From a bacterium (GTDB taxonomy: Bacteria; Actinomycetota; Acidimicrobiia; Spongiisociales; Spongiisociaceae): 50,449 nt of DNA. A model generated the notes under the pieces. It saw nothing but the letters and a program-made list of their open reading frames with translations, was not told where the DNA came from and did not search any database. The stretch spans positions 1 to 50,449 of the forward strand of contig JAPPFW010000046.1 in assembly GCA_028821575.1 (NCBI GenBank), written 5' to 3'. The position numbers and the translations under genes are program-made. Shown one piece after another: positions 1 to 8,641 of the stretch. Position 1 is the stretch's first letter; every line of letters starts with the position of its first letter.

Positions 1-59
1 ATCACCAGTTCCTGGACGCTTCCAACCTCACCGACGCCTACCCCGAAGCAGCCGGGTAG
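1..59 (+). CDS. C-terminal end of an upstream gene, probably a sugar ABC substrate-binding protein (partial)
   Basis: The third forward frame is open from the window edge to a TAG at 57-59 and ends in ...LTDAYPEAAG. It stops 21 bp before the permease start. CUT2-type sugar importers usually have the order binding protein, permease, ATPase or a variant of it, so this is most likely the tail of the periplasmic binding protein. Only 18 residues are visible, so the assignment rests on position alone. Confidence 0.4.
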   Translation, partial: HQFLDASNLTDAYPEAAG

Positions 60-80
60 GCGACGGGGCACAGTCAGGCA

Positions 81-1121
81 GTGAAGGCCAGAGAGTCTGA
101 CCCAGGTCGGGGCAACGGGGAATCAGTGTCCCCCGGCGCCCCGACCGGGGGCGTCCTCTCGAAGCTGGCAGGGCGCGTGCGATTCACGGCCATGCAGGCG
201 CGCGTCGGGGTCCTGATCCTCCTGTGTGTCTTCTTCACCATCCGCTCCCCGTTCTTCTTCACCTCCACCAACCTGGTGAACGTCCTGGTCAACGGGGCGG
301 TCATCGGCATCATCGGCAGCGCCATGACGTTGCTGCTGGTGGCCCGCCAGGTCGACGTGTCGGTGGGGTCTGCCATCGGGTTCGCGGGCGCGGTGTTCGC
401 GGTGTTCGCGCGGGACTACGGCTTGGAGTGGGGAGTCGTCGGGGCGATAGGGGCTGCCATGGCGATCGCCGCCATCAACGCGGTCGCCATAATCAAGTTC
501 CGGGTCAACTCGATCCTTACCACCCTCGCCACCTTGGTCGCCTTCCGCGGCGCTTCCAAGGTCGTGATGGACGGGCGGGCGGTTCGCATCGAAGGTTTCA
601 GGTTCCTGGGACGGACACGCTTCGAGGTGTGGGGGATCGAGGTGCCCGTAGCCGTGATCGTGCTGTTGCTGGTGGTGGCAATCTTCTACGTGATCATGCG
701 CCTGACCAAGTACGGTCAGCACATGTACGCCATCGGCGCCAACCCCCAGGCGGCGCGGCTGGCGGGTATCCCACTTGAGAGGCAGGTGGGCATCGCCTTC
801 GTCCTCACCGGGGCGACCGTCGCGCTGGCCTCCATGATCGTCGTCTCCCAGGTGGGGGCGGTGTCCCCCACGACCGGAGAGAGGATGGAGTTCCTCGCCC
901 TCACCGGTGTGATCGTCGGCGGCGCCAGCCTCTACGGCGGGCGGGGCTCGGTGATCGGAACCCTGGTGGCGATCCTCATCCTGGCGGTGCTCGACAACGG
1001 CCTCGTCCTGTTGCAGGTCCAGTCCTTCTGGCAGGAGGTGTCAAGGGGCGTCTTGCTTCTGGGAGCGGTGATCTTCGACCAGTTGGGACGCCGCGAGGCG
1101 GAAGTCAGGATGGAAGTGTGA
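81..1121 (+). CDS. Sugar ABC transporter permease (RbsC/BPD_transp_2 family)
   Basis: 346-residue integral membrane protein with a hydrophilic N-terminus of about 40 residues followed by 8-10 hydrophobic segments. It has the family signature around residues 89-105 (RQVDVSVGSAIGFAG, equivalent to the G-DLSVG motif of RbsC). A second conserved stretch near residue 280 reads GVIVGGASLYGGRGSVIG. It would form the membrane channel of a ribose/xylose-type (CUT2) importer. The start is GTG at 81, 21 bp after the preceding stop; no strong ribosome-binding site is visible, so translation may be coupled. The ATPase gene follows 16 bp downstream. The substrate cannot be read from the sequence. Confidence 0.93.
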   Translation: MKARESDPGRGNGESVSPGAPTGGVLSKLAGRVRFTAMQARVGVLILLCVFFTIRSPFFFTSTNLVNVLVNGAVIGIIGSAMTLLLVARQVDVSVGSAIGFAGAVFAVFARDYGLEWGVVGAIGAAMAIAAINAVAIIKFRVNSILTTLATLVAFRGASKVVMDGRAVRIEGFRFLGRTRFEVWGIEVPVAVIVLLLVVAIFYVIMRLTKYGQHMYAIGANPQAARLAGIPLERQVGIAFVLTGATVALASMIVVSQVGAVSPTTGERMEFLALTGVIVGGASLYGGRGSVIGTLVAILILAVLDNGLVLLQVQSFWQEVSRGVLLLGAVIFDQLGRREAEVRMEV

Positions 1122-1137
1122 TGTACGGGGGAGACGT

Positions 1138-1941
1138 GTGCGCGCGACTCCCCGCGGTGGCGGCGCCATGACGTACGTCACCGTGCCGGGCGCCCCGCTG
1201 CTGGAGATCAGGGGCCTCTCCAAGCACTACGGGACTATCCGCGCCCTCGACGATGTGAGCTTCTCGCTCGACCGGGACGAGATCGTAGGCCTCCTCGGGG
1301 ACAACGGGGCCGGTAAGTCGACCCTGGTGAAGTGCCTGGCCGGTGCGGTCATCCCCACCGCGGGGGAGGTATACCTGCACGGGGACCGCAAGGTGTTCTC
1401 CACCCCGGCCGAGGCCCGGGACGAGGGTATAGAGACCGTCTACCAGCAGTTGGCCTTGGTTGACATCTTCGACATACCCGCCAACTTCTATCTGGGACGC
1501 GAGGTGATGCGGGATGGCTGGCGCCGAGCCCTGGGGATTCTCAACCGCAGCCTGATGCGGAAGAGAGCGCGGGCTGCGGTCGAGGCCCTTCCGGCGAGGT
1601 TCCCGAATCTCGACGCCGATATCGAAACCATGTCGGGTGGGCAGCGCCAGGTGGTGGCGATATCACGGGCGGGTTTCTGGGGAGGCCGTCTCCTCCTGCT
1701 GGACGAGCCCACCGCTGCCCTCGGCGTCAAGGAAGCCGCCGCCGTGCTGGAGATGATCGGAGCGATGGTCTCGTCCGCCGACACCGACATGGGCATGATC
1801 GTCATCTCCCACAACATGGAACACGTCTGGTCGATCTGCACCCGCCTTCTCATCCTCCGCCAGGGCCGGCTGGTGGCGGATCTGCCCAAGGCCGACACCA
1901 CCCGCCAGGAAGTGGTCGCCCACATCACCGGCGCGGCCTAG
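1138..1941 (+). CDS. Sugar ABC transporter ATP-binding protein (single ABC domain)
   Basis: 267-residue ATPase with Walker A GDNGAGKST at about 54-62, Q-loop VYQQ at 101-104, signature MSGGQRQ at 165-171, Walker B LLLLDE at 185-190 and the H-loop histidine at 225. One ABC domain rather than the fused pair of RbsA matches FrcA-like subunits. It would power the permease encoded just upstream. The GTG at 1138 is preferred because GGGGGAG lies 5 bases before it; an ATG at 1168 would also keep every motif. It is the last gene of this operon. Confidence 0.92.
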   Translation: MRATPRGGGAMTYVTVPGAPLLEIRGLSKHYGTIRALDDVSFSLDRDEIVGLLGDNGAGKSTLVKCLAGAVIPTAGEVYLHGDRKVFSTPAEARDEGIETVYQQLALVDIFDIPANFYLGREVMRDGWRRALGILNRSLMRKRARAAVEALPARFPNLDADIETMSGGQRQVVAISRAGFWGGRLLLLDEPTAALGVKEAAAVLEMIGAMVSSADTDMGMIVISHNMEHVWSICTRLLILRQGRLVADLPKADTTRQEVVAHITGAA

Positions 1942-2089
1942 ATGATCCGCTCCAAGGTGTTGTCTGTTGCGGGGACGGGTGCTACGACACCCGCTCGGTG
2001 CGTTCGCTAAGGGCGATTCTTTGTTGTCCTCGACTATCAACACGTTGCCTCTCATGACATCCGTCGCAAGTAGTCGTCGCCAACGCGCC

Positions 2090-2119
2090 TCCGGTGGAGG
2101 CTCCTATGCCTCCACCGGA
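2090..2119. terminator. Stem-loop between convergent genes, candidate bidirectional terminator
   Basis: A perfect 12-bp inverted repeat (TCCGGTGGAGGC and its complement) encloses a 6-nt loop, TCCTAT. It sits in the 243-bp gap between the ends of the ATPase gene (+) and the lipoprotein gene (-). There is no run of T on either side, so it is not a textbook intrinsic terminator. The rest of the gap holds no recognisable gene. Confidence 0.45.
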
Positions 2120-2184
2120 TACGCTCATGGCCGGAGAATCTCTCTTCGAGTGTCCGGTCTCTGTCCTTCGACTCCGGACCAGCT

Positions 2185-3651
2185 CTAGCCTCCTCCCCCT
2201 TCGCCACCACTGCCGTGTTCTCCCGACTCGCCCTCGCCGCCGGAGCCGTGTTCGCCGCCGCCTTCGCCGCTGCCGACCTCGGCGTGTGGTATCCATCCTG
2301 TGAACGGTTCCGGTGTGGCCGCCAGGTTGACCGCCAACACCTCGCCCGGCGCCATGTCCACCGGTACAGTCGGACCGAGTTCCGTCCCGTTCGACAGGTG
2401 CACCTCGATCCTGACCCGGGACAGGATGTTGCTGGTCGTGTTCTCCACGGTGCCCATGAACGAGTTGCTCGAAGCGTCGTAGCTCAGGATCAGCCGGGCG
2501 CCGGCGCGGACCTGGTCGAAGGTCTCGTCCAGGGCCAGTTTGGCCGCGCTCCCTTCTTCACCACCGGACTCGGAGCCTTCACCGCCGCCGCCTTCGCTAC
2601 CACCTTCACCGCCGGGACCGTGACCCTCGCCGCCGGCGCCTTCGCTACCGCCTTCGCCACCTTGTCCAGGTGTGTGAGGAACCGGACCGGTGCCGCCGCA
2701 GTCGAACACTTCCATGTGGGTGACGTATCCATCGTAGGAAACTCCTGCGAGTGACGGTTCATCGGCAACCGCCAGCTTGGACGTTACTACCTGTCCGGGG
2801 CTCAGATGCCCCATCACGCCGGGACCGAGTTCCGCCACAGTCGTCGCTCCCGACTTCAGGTGAGGCTCGGTCTGCACGTAGCAAAGTACCTGCGAGAGGG
2901 TGTTCTCAGCCGTTGTGTAGACGGTGTCGGTGGCCGTGTCGTAACGGGCCCAGACGGCCAACCCTCCCAGCACGCCGTTCCACTGCTGGTCGAGGGGGAC
3001 GACCGGGCTCGACATGGCCGCCTCACCGGCCTCGGCGCCGACTCCGGAGTCCTCGGGGCCCTCGGGGCCTTCGCTACTTCCTTCGACTCCGCTCTCGCCG
3101 CCGGCTTCGTTCCCTTCGCCGCCGCCTTCGCCTCCGCCGACTTCGGCGTGTGGTATCCATCCTGTGAACGGTTCCGGTGTGGCCGCCAGGTTGACCGCCA
3201 ACACCTCGCCCGGCGCCATGTCCACCGGTACCGTCGGGCCGAGTTCCGTCCCGTTCGACAGGTGTACCTCGATCCTGACTCGGGTCAGGACGTTGTTGGT
3301 GGTGTTCTCCACGGTGCCCATGAACGAGTTGGTCGGAGCGTCGTAGCGCAGGATCAGCCGGGCGCCGGCGCGGACCTGGTCGAAGGTCTCGTCCAGCGCC
3401 AGGTTGGCTGCGCTCGCTTCTTCGCCACCGGATCCGGAGCCTTCGCCGCCGCCTTCGCCGCCAGCCTCGCCGGCGGTACCGTGCTCTCCGCCGCTGCCTT
3501 CCGTGCCTTCCCCGGTGTAGCTCACCTCACCGGCGACAGATTCCTGGCCTTCCGACCCCTCGGAGTCGGCCGTGCAGCTGGCCAGCACCCCGGCGCTGAG
3601 CACGACACCAAGTACCACCCCAAGGGCCTTGGTCGATGCTTTGCGATTCAT
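2185..3651 (-). CDS. Secreted lipoprotein with three beta-type domains in Gly/Glu/Ser-rich linkers
   Basis: 488-residue predicted lipoprotein. The signal peptide MNRKASTKALGVVL... ends in lipobox LASC with Cys26. Three homologous domains of about 90 residues follow, joined by very low-complexity Gly/Glu/Ser linkers. Domains 1 and 3 (LALDETFDQVRAGARL... to GWIPHAEV) are almost identical, and domain 2 is a diverged version with two cysteines. The domains resemble small extracellular beta-sandwiches of the FxLYD kind (N-S-F-x-G-T-V-E-N-T), but the family assignment is only a suggestion. The start is ATG 3651, with AAGGAG 9 bases upstream; an upstream GTG at 3708 would spoil the signal peptide. 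The function is unknown, possibly cell-surface binding. Confidence 0.85.
   Translation of the reverse strand: MNRKASTKALGVVLGVVLSAGVLASCTADSEGSEGQESVAGEVSYTGEGTEGSGGEHGTAGEAGGEGGGEGSGSGGEEASAANLALDETFDQVRAGARLILRYDAPTNSFMGTVENTTNNVLTRVRIEVHLSNGTELGPTVPVDMAPGEVLAVNLAATPEPFTGWIPHAEVGGGEGGGEGNEAGGESGVEGSSEGPEGPEDSGVGAEAGEAAMSSPVVPLDQQWNGVLGGLAVWARYDTATDTVYTTAENTLSQVLCYVQTEPHLKSGATTVAELGPGVMGHLSPGQVVTSKLAVADEPSLAGVSYDGYVTHMEVFDCGGTGPVPHTPGQGGEGGSEGAGGEGHGPGGEGGSEGGGGEGSESGGEEGSAAKLALDETFDQVRAGARLILSYDASSNSFMGTVENTTSNILSRVRIEVHLSNGTELGPTVPVDMAPGEVLAVNLAATPEPFTGWIPHAEVGSGEGGGEHGSGGEGESGEHGSGGEGGGG
2281..2550 (-). repeat. 270-bp direct repeat, copy 2 (encodes domain 3 of the lipoprotein)
   Basis: Aligns without gaps to 3145-3414 at a constant offset of 864 bp, with only scattered substitutions, most of them silent or conservative. 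This is an intragenic domain duplication that could recombine to remove 864 bp in frame. Confidence 0.85.
3145..3414 (-). repeat. 270-bp direct repeat, copy 1 (encodes domain 1 of the lipoprotein)
   Basis: Partner of 2281-2550. The high nucleotide identity, compared with the well-diverged middle domain, points to recent duplication or gene conversion. Confidence 0.85.
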
Positions 3652-3846
3652 CGTCTTCACTCCTTTCGTTAGGTTCTTGTGATACCTACCGTTGTAGCGA
3701 CGAAACATTGCTGAAATATGTCAGCGCCGGCCCGGACCGGCCGAGCCTGATCTGGCTTTCGCGACCCCGGACGCTGCCGCGGTCGATCCGCGTCGGAGAC
3801 CGCTGGGGCGCCCTCCACCGATGCGGGACCCTCCTAGGCTGAGGAG

Positions 3847-4131
3847 ATGAGCGAACCGGACAACGTGGTCGGTGACGGGCTTCGGCCGGCGAGGGTGATC
3901 CTGCGCCGGTCGCTGCGAGAGGTGATGAGGGCTCCTCCAACCGTGTACGAGGCGGTGGGTGGCCGGGGATTCTTCGACGATCTCGTCGACCGTTTCTACG
4001 GCGCCGTGGAGGAAGACCCGCTGCGACGGCCAATGTATCCGAGCGACCTGCGGAGATACAGGGCGCGGTTGGCCGGCTTCCTGGCCCAGTACTGGGGTGG
4101 GCCGCCGTGTTGCAGCGAGGAGCGGGACTGA
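3847..4131 (+). pseudogene. Group II truncated haemoglobin (GlbO-like), C-terminally truncated
   Basis: 94 residues. The first two thirds match group II truncated globins: TVYEAVGGRGFFDDLVDRFY (helices A/B with the B10 Tyr region), EEDPLRRPMYP and FLAQYWGGPPCCSE. In intact GlbO proteins the YWGGP..Y motif is followed by about 35-40 residues that carry the proximal haem-ligating histidine. Here the frame stops after SEERD, and no other frame downstream continues the fold. The protein therefore lacks helices F-H and probably cannot hold haem. The ATG is preceded directly by GAGGAG, an unusually tight spacing. The 3' end runs straight into the next gene, which suggests a deletion joined the two. 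Confidence 0.7.
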
Positions 4132-4136
4132 GCTGG

Positions 4137-5135
4137 ATGCTGTTACCCGAGAACCGTTCCTTCGAACTGTCCCGCCACCTTCTCGAGGGTGCCATAGACA
4201 TCCACGTTCACGCCACACCGCACCTGCCGAGCAGTCCGAGACGGCTGGACCCTATCGAGGCGGCCACAGAGGCGCGGGACGCCGGGATGCGGGCCATCGT
4301 CCTGATGGATGTCTTCCAGATGACGAACGGGATCGCCTGGATCGTCAACCGGGCCGTTCCGGACTTCACGGTCTACGGCGGTCTGATCCTCAATACTGCG
4401 TACGGCGGCCTGAACCCCAGGGCTGTCAAGACGGCGATCAGGTACGGCGATGGCGCCAGGTTCGTCAGCTTCGGCGCTCATTCCACCTATTACCAGGCCT
4501 CCAGGGAGGGCCGGATCGTTGACGGGAAGTTCACACCCCTGAAGGACCTGTACCCGGAATTCAGGAAGGAGGAGGTGGATCGGGCGATCAGCATCCCTGT
4601 CGAAGGGCCGGTGGGGCCTGAGCTGGACGAGATCCTGAGCGTGATCTCGAAGCACCCCCATGTCTTCCTGAACACGGGCCACGTCTCGCCCACCGAAGCC
4701 ATCCGTCTGGTCGAACTAGCTGGCGAGTACGGGATCGGCAAGGTGCTGGTAGCCACCGCCGTCACCCAGGTTGCTTCGACAGATCAACTCCGGTACATGG
4801 CCCGGAGGGGCGCCTTCATCGAGTACACCCTGGGCGCCTACACGCACACCACGTCGATCCCCAAGACGCACTACTACGTCGAGTTGGAATACGCGGCGGA
4901 CGAGGAGATGACGGGTGAGGCGAGTGGCGGCATCAGGAAGGCCGCCGAACAGATCCGCCAGGTCGGAACCGATCACTGCATCCTGGCGACAGACTTCGGC
5001 GGGTACACGTTGCCGGCTCCGGTCGAGGGCATGCGTGAGTTCATCGCCTGCCTACTGGACCTAGGCCTACCGGCCGAGGACATCCGCAAGATGGTCAGGG
5101 CCAATCCCGAGAGACTCTTGGGCCTCGATCCGTAG
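4137..5135 (+). CDS. Amidohydrolase-superfamily metal-dependent hydrolase (DUF6282-like)
   Basis: 332 residues from ATG 4137; a GTG at 4107 inside the globin remnant would add 10. The HVHATPH motif near the N-terminus supplies the usual HxH metal ligands. Other likely active-site positions are FLNTGHVS (about residue 185) and ATDFGG (about residue 290), where the late Asp is typical of TIM-barrel hydrolases. The family resemblance is to DUF6282 proteins, whose substrate is unknown. AGGAG lies 14 bases before the ATG. It starts 5 bases after the truncated globin stop and has no co-directional partner downstream for 200 bp. Confidence 0.78.
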   Translation: MLLPENRSFELSRHLLEGAIDIHVHATPHLPSSPRRLDPIEAATEARDAGMRAIVLMDVFQMTNGIAWIVNRAVPDFTVYGGLILNTAYGGLNPRAVKTAIRYGDGARFVSFGAHSTYYQASREGRIVDGKFTPLKDLYPEFRKEEVDRAISIPVEGPVGPELDEILSVISKHPHVFLNTGHVSPTEAIRLVELAGEYGIGKVLVATAVTQVASTDQLRYMARRGAFIEYTLGAYTHTTSIPKTHYYVELEYAADEEMTGEASGGIRKAAEQIRQVGTDHCILATDFGGYTLPAPVEGMREFIACLLDLGLPAEDIRKMVRANPERLLGLDP

Positions 5136-5331
5136 GAAGGCTTGGCCCTCAGTCCCTGCGCTGTTCGCAGCTCGAACGACTCCTAATCTCGCAGAGTGGA
5201 GTTCTGGAGGGACGCCTCCGGGGATTGACGAGGGTCGGCCTGAAGCCCGGGCTGCGTGTCGACATCGGCCCGCTGGCTCCGCGGGCCCTTATGGCGTTCT
5301 CACAGTCGCTTAACCGTTTGCTCATATACCT

Positions 5332-6036
5332 GTGCGAGCATGGGTGGCTGTGAGACGAGCAGGTGAACCAGCCGTTGTACTGGTGGAGGACGACCCCAAC
5401 ATCGCCAGGCTGGTGGACATGTACCTGCGACGGGATGGCTACCGGGTGTACCAAGCGGCCGACGGCGCAACCGGCCTGCACCGCATCAAGCAGTACCGGC
5501 CCAAACTGGTCATCCTCGACATCGGGCTGCCCGGCGATGTCGACGGCATCCAACTGTGCCGGGAGCTACGGGCGACCTCCGACATCCCCATCATCATGCT
5601 CACCGCGCGTGACAGCGAGATCGACCGGATCGTCGGGCTGGAGCTGGGCGCCGACGACTACGTGACCAAGCCGTTCTCCCCCCGCGAGCTGGTCGCGAGG
5701 GTCCGGGCCGTGTTGCGGCGCATCGATGTCGGGGGCCGAACCACCCTGCAAACAGTCCTGGAAGTCGGAGAGGTGGAGGTGGACGTTGCCCGCCGCGAGG
5801 TGCGCCTGAGAGGTGACCTGGTATCGATCACGGCGCGGGAGTTCGGCCTGCTGCAGTACTTTGCCGAGAACATGGGAGTGGTCCTGAGCCGCCGTCAGCT
5901 ATTGGATGGCGTGTGGGGATGGGACTGGGTGGGCGACGAGCGCACCGTGGACGTCCACGTGTTCCAGCTCCGCAGGAAGCTGGGTGATGCCCTGACGCTC
6001 ACCACTGTCCGGGGCGTGGGCTACAGGTTGGACTGA
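5332..6036 (+). CDS. OmpR/PhoB-family response regulator
   Basis: 234 residues. Receiver domain at about 15-130 with acidic pair Asp20/Asp21, phospho-acceptor Asp63 in ILDIGLPGD, Thr91 in MLTARD and Lys113 in VTKPFSPREL. A winged-helix DNA-binding domain occupies about 140-232 (LTTVRGVGYRLD at the end). The start is uncertain: GTG at 5332 or a later GTG within the first 7 codons. The kinase gene follows immediately (RBS within the last codons), so the two form a two-component operon. The His-rich secreted protein at 7590 may be a target or a neighbour in function. Confidence 0.93.
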   Translation: MRAWVAVRRAGEPAVVLVEDDPNIARLVDMYLRRDGYRVYQAADGATGLHRIKQYRPKLVILDIGLPGDVDGIQLCRELRATSDIPIIMLTARDSEIDRIVGLELGADDYVTKPFSPRELVARVRAVLRRIDVGGRTTLQTVLEVGEVEVDVARREVRLRGDLVSITAREFGLLQYFAENMGVVLSRRQLLDGVWGWDWVGDERTVDVHVFQLRRKLGDALTLTTVRGVGYRLD

Positions 6037-6080
6037 GAGGAACCCTTGCAAAGGCGCCTGACCATTGCGGTAGTGGGAAC

Positions 6081-7436
6081 GTGGCTGTGTCCCTGCTGCT
6101 GGCCAGCATCGTGACGCTGGCCCTTGTCCGCCGGACCGATCGCCACGCGATCCAGCAGGTGCTGGAGCAGGAGGCAGACGTGCTGGCCAGTCTGATGGAG
6201 ACGGTCTACTCCGAGGATGAGCACGAGGACGACAGTTCGCACCTGAGTTCCCACCTGAGCTCGCACCTGAACCGAGCTGCCGAGAATCTCGAGCGCGAGG
6301 ACGTAGCCGTTCTGCTCCTCGAAGACGGAACGTTCTTCGGCGACCTGCCAGAGAACGTGCCGACCGAAGAACTGGAGCCGCTGGCCACTGGCGCCGCAGA
6401 GTCGATCAGCGGCATCCAGGGCTCAACTGCGTGGGCAGCCGCGACCAAGCGGTCCGGCTTGCTCACAATCACCGTGGTCCTGACGGACACCGCGGATCAG
6501 TTCCTGTTCGCGGTCCTGCGATGGCTGGGGGTGTCGGCGGCAATCTCGCTGGCCTTGGGAGTAGTTGTGGCTGTGATGCTTAGCCGCCGGTTCACGGGCC
6601 CGCTCAGCCAGGCTCGCGACGCTACCCGGTTGATTGCAGGCGGCGACCTGAGTGCCCAGGTGCCGGTCGAGGAGCATCGCCGGGATGAGATCAACGAGTT
6701 GTCGACCTCGATCAACGAGATGGCCGCGTCCCTGGAACGCTCCCAGAGCCTGCAGCGCCGGTTCTTGATGTCCATATCGCACGACCTGCGCACTCCTCTC
6801 ACTTCCATCAGAGGTTATGGCGAGGCCATCGCAGACGGAACTGCAGCCAGCCACGAGCAGGCTGCCGGGGTCATCATCTCGGAGGCGATCCGACTGGAAC
6901 GGCTGGTGGGCGACCTGCTGGACCTGGCCCGGCTGGATGCTCGGGAGTTCACGCTGGAGTATCGCCTGACGGATGTGGGCTTGGTGATGCAAGAGGTCTG
7001 CGCCGGATTCGCCCAGAGTGCAGCCGATCGAGACGTTGAGCTACGAGTGATCAACGAGGAGCCCGTCACTGCCTGGTGTGACCCCGTACGGGTGGCCCAA
7101 GTGATCGCCAACCTGGTTCAGAATGCCCTCAAGTTCGCCCACTCCCTGGTACGGGTGGAGTGTCGACTGGAGGAGAAGGACGAAGAGGCCTGGGCCATTG
7201 TCACCGTGGACGATGACGGTCCTGGCATCAGCGAGGAGGACTGGCCCCACGTATTCGAACGCCTGTACGTGGCCCGACACACGCCCAAAGCCAAAGAGGC
7301 GGGCTCAGGTCTGGGCCTGACTATCGTGGCCGAATTGACCGAGGTCATGGGTGGCAAGGTGAGCGTGACCGCCCTGCGGCCTACCGGTACCCGATTCACA
7401 GTGCAGCTTCCTGCGAGAGAGCCGGCTGACGGATAG
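6081..7436 (+). CDS. Sensor histidine kinase, with apparent frameshift at its N-terminus
   Basis: 451 residues as read from GTG 6081. A periplasmic sensor segment of about 120 residues contains three consecutive SSHL repeats (52-63). TM2 is at about 141-166, HAMP at 168-220 and the H-box SISHDLRTPL with His234, followed by N-box NLVQNALKFA, DDDGPGIS and GSGLGLTIV. A better start exists upstream: GAGAGGAA followed by TTG 6046 encodes LQRRLTIAVVGT, the usual cytoplasmic start of TM1. That frame passes into VAVSLLLA only if one base is added near 6079. Either a base is missing in the sequence or the kinase starts at 6081 with a short N-terminus. Confidence 0.88.
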   Translation: MAVSLLLASIVTLALVRRTDRHAIQQVLEQEADVLASLMETVYSEDEHEDDSSHLSSHLSSHLNRAAENLEREDVAVLLLEDGTFFGDLPENVPTEELEPLATGAAESISGIQGSTAWAAATKRSGLLTITVVLTDTADQFLFAVLRWLGVSAAISLALGVVVAVMLSRRFTGPLSQARDATRLIAGGDLSAQVPVEEHRRDEINELSTSINEMAASLERSQSLQRRFLMSISHDLRTPLTSIRGYGEAIADGTAASHEQAAGVIISEAIRLERLVGDLLDLARLDAREFTLEYRLTDVGLVMQEVCAGFAQSAADRDVELRVINEEPVTAWCDPVRVAQVIANLVQNALKFAHSLVRVECRLEEKDEEAWAIVTVDDDGPGISEEDWPHVFERLYVARHTPKAKEAGSGLGLTIVAELTEVMGGKVSVTALRPTGTRFTVQLPAREPADG

Positions 7437-7589
7437 CCCATCCCGTGGCCTTCCCGCGGACCGATTACCCGAACCTGCGCAACCGGCCCAACCCTATCGC
7501 GACCCTGACCTGGGCATAACAGTCTCCTTATACCTCTCCCGGACACTGGTGGCACTCAGTAAAGGACGACTCCCAGAAAGGCGGAGTAA

Positions 7590-8174
7590 ATGAGTGTTGA
7601 AGGAAGGCGATCCGGGGCCACCCGACAGACACCGGTCGGACCGGTGGGCAAAGGCCCGAGAAAGCTGTTGACGATTCTCCCTGCGGCGATGCTGGCCGTG
7701 TCCCTCGTTCCGTTGGGCCAAGCCGGCGCCCAGGAGGTGACTGTTCCGGTCGCGGCGAAGGTGGATGCCTTGCTGCCGGCTCAGGTCACTGCCCAGGAGG
7801 TGACTGTTCCGGTCGCGGCGAAGGTGGATGCCTTGCTGCCGGCTCAGGTCAGTGCTCAAGCGGTGGCAGCTTCCACCGCGGCGATGACAGACCACGCTGC
7901 CGACTGTGCTGCGAATCACAGCGGGGATTCTGACGACACCTGTTCTGATGACCACGGTACGGATAGCGCTGATCATGCTGCTGACTGTGCTGCGAATCAC
8001 GGTACCGCAGGTACAGATGACGCCGGTGACTGTGATGGCGACCACAATGCGCACGGTTCCGACCATGAGCACGGACCGGACGATTCCGACCATGCCCACG
8101 GTACGGGTGCTGATCATGCTGCTGACTGTGCTGCGAATCACAGTGCCGGCGACGACGCCACGGACTGTGCCTGA
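7590..8174 (+). CDS. Secreted His/Asp/Cys-rich repeat protein, putative metal-binding
   Basis: 194 residues. A basic N-terminus and hydrophobic core (RKLLTILPAAMLAVSLVPLG) ending in AGA-Q look like a signal peptide. Two exact 21-residue repeats (AQEVTVPVAAKVDALLPAQV) occupy 47-88. The C-terminal half is rich in His, Asp and Cys, with three identical decapeptides DHAADCAANH (101-110, 128-137, 175-184) and runs such as SDHEHGPDDSDHAHG. Such clusters suggest binding of zinc, copper or nickel outside the membrane; I know no named family for it. It follows the two-component genes by 153 bp, has its own RBS (AAGGCGGAG) and ends in Asp-Cys-Ala. Metal sensing by the kinase is an inference. Confidence 0.75.
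   Translation: MSVEGRRSGATRQTPVGPVGKGPRKLLTILPAAMLAVSLVPLGQAGAQEVTVPVAAKVDALLPAQVTAQEVTVPVAAKVDALLPAQVSAQAVAASTAAMTDHAADCAANHSGDSDDTCSDDHGTDSADHAADCAANHGTAGTDDAGDCDGDHNAHGSDHEHGPDDSDHAHGTGADHAADCAANHSAGDDATDCA
7728..7853 (+). repeat. 63-bp tandem repeat, two copies
   Basis: Units 7728-7790 and 7791-7853 are identical over nearly their whole length and encode the two 21-residue repeats just after the signal peptide of the His-rich protein. The lack of silent differences points to a recent duplication. Confidence 0.9.
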
Positions 8175-8641
8175 TCGACACGCTACCGATCTGACGAGAA
8201 CCCAACGCGATTGCCCGCCAACGTCCGGGCGATTCGGCGGGGCGAAGCGCGTGACCGGGAACCCACCCGGTCATGCGCTCGCGTAGGAGCCCAGGGTTGT
8301 CTGAACGTCGCGCACCCCTGATCCTGGAAGGCGTTGTTCTCGTCCGACTCGGACTTGTTGCGGCGAGCGGGAACGACGCCGGTGGCCGGCGTCCACCGGG
8401 TTGGAGCCGGCAGAGATCGTGGTTGGAGGGTAGCTGCCCGAGTGGTCACTCCCTACTGAACTCCACTCATACTTAGAAGGTTCCTGGGCTGGGACGGGTC
8501 TGACCCGACTGAAATCGATGAGCCGTGAACCCGAGAATCCCGCATCGGCCTATGGAACCGACCGGCTAGCGTGTTCTTCGACGTTGTGGACAATTCGCCG
8601 AGCGGTCCGAGGGATGCCCCGGACCGGGGAGGGATATCACA
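8175..8641. other. 467-bp intergenic stretch with one strong hairpin
   Basis: I see no coding frame with recognisable homology here on either strand. Besides the hairpin at 8246-8279, the only clear signal is GGGGAGGG at 8626-8633, a strong ribosome-binding site for the following dehydrogenase. Confidence 0.5.
8246..8279 (+). terminator. Strong stem-loop after the His-rich gene, candidate terminator
   Basis: A 14-bp stem (8246-8259 with 8266-8279, one G-T pair) and a 6-nt loop, 71 bp after the stop of the His-rich protein gene. It lacks a T-run, like many stem-loops in GC-rich actinobacteria. Confidence 0.5.

Noticed and set aside
1942..2184. tRNA or small RNA gene in intergenic gaps
   Set aside because: No cloverleaf or known RNA fold could be traced here or in the other gaps; only simple hairpins were found, though by-eye detection is limited.
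7728..8170. CRISPR array or other spaced repeat
   Set aside because: The repeats are in-frame coding repeats of one protein, with no regular spacers and no cas genes in the window.
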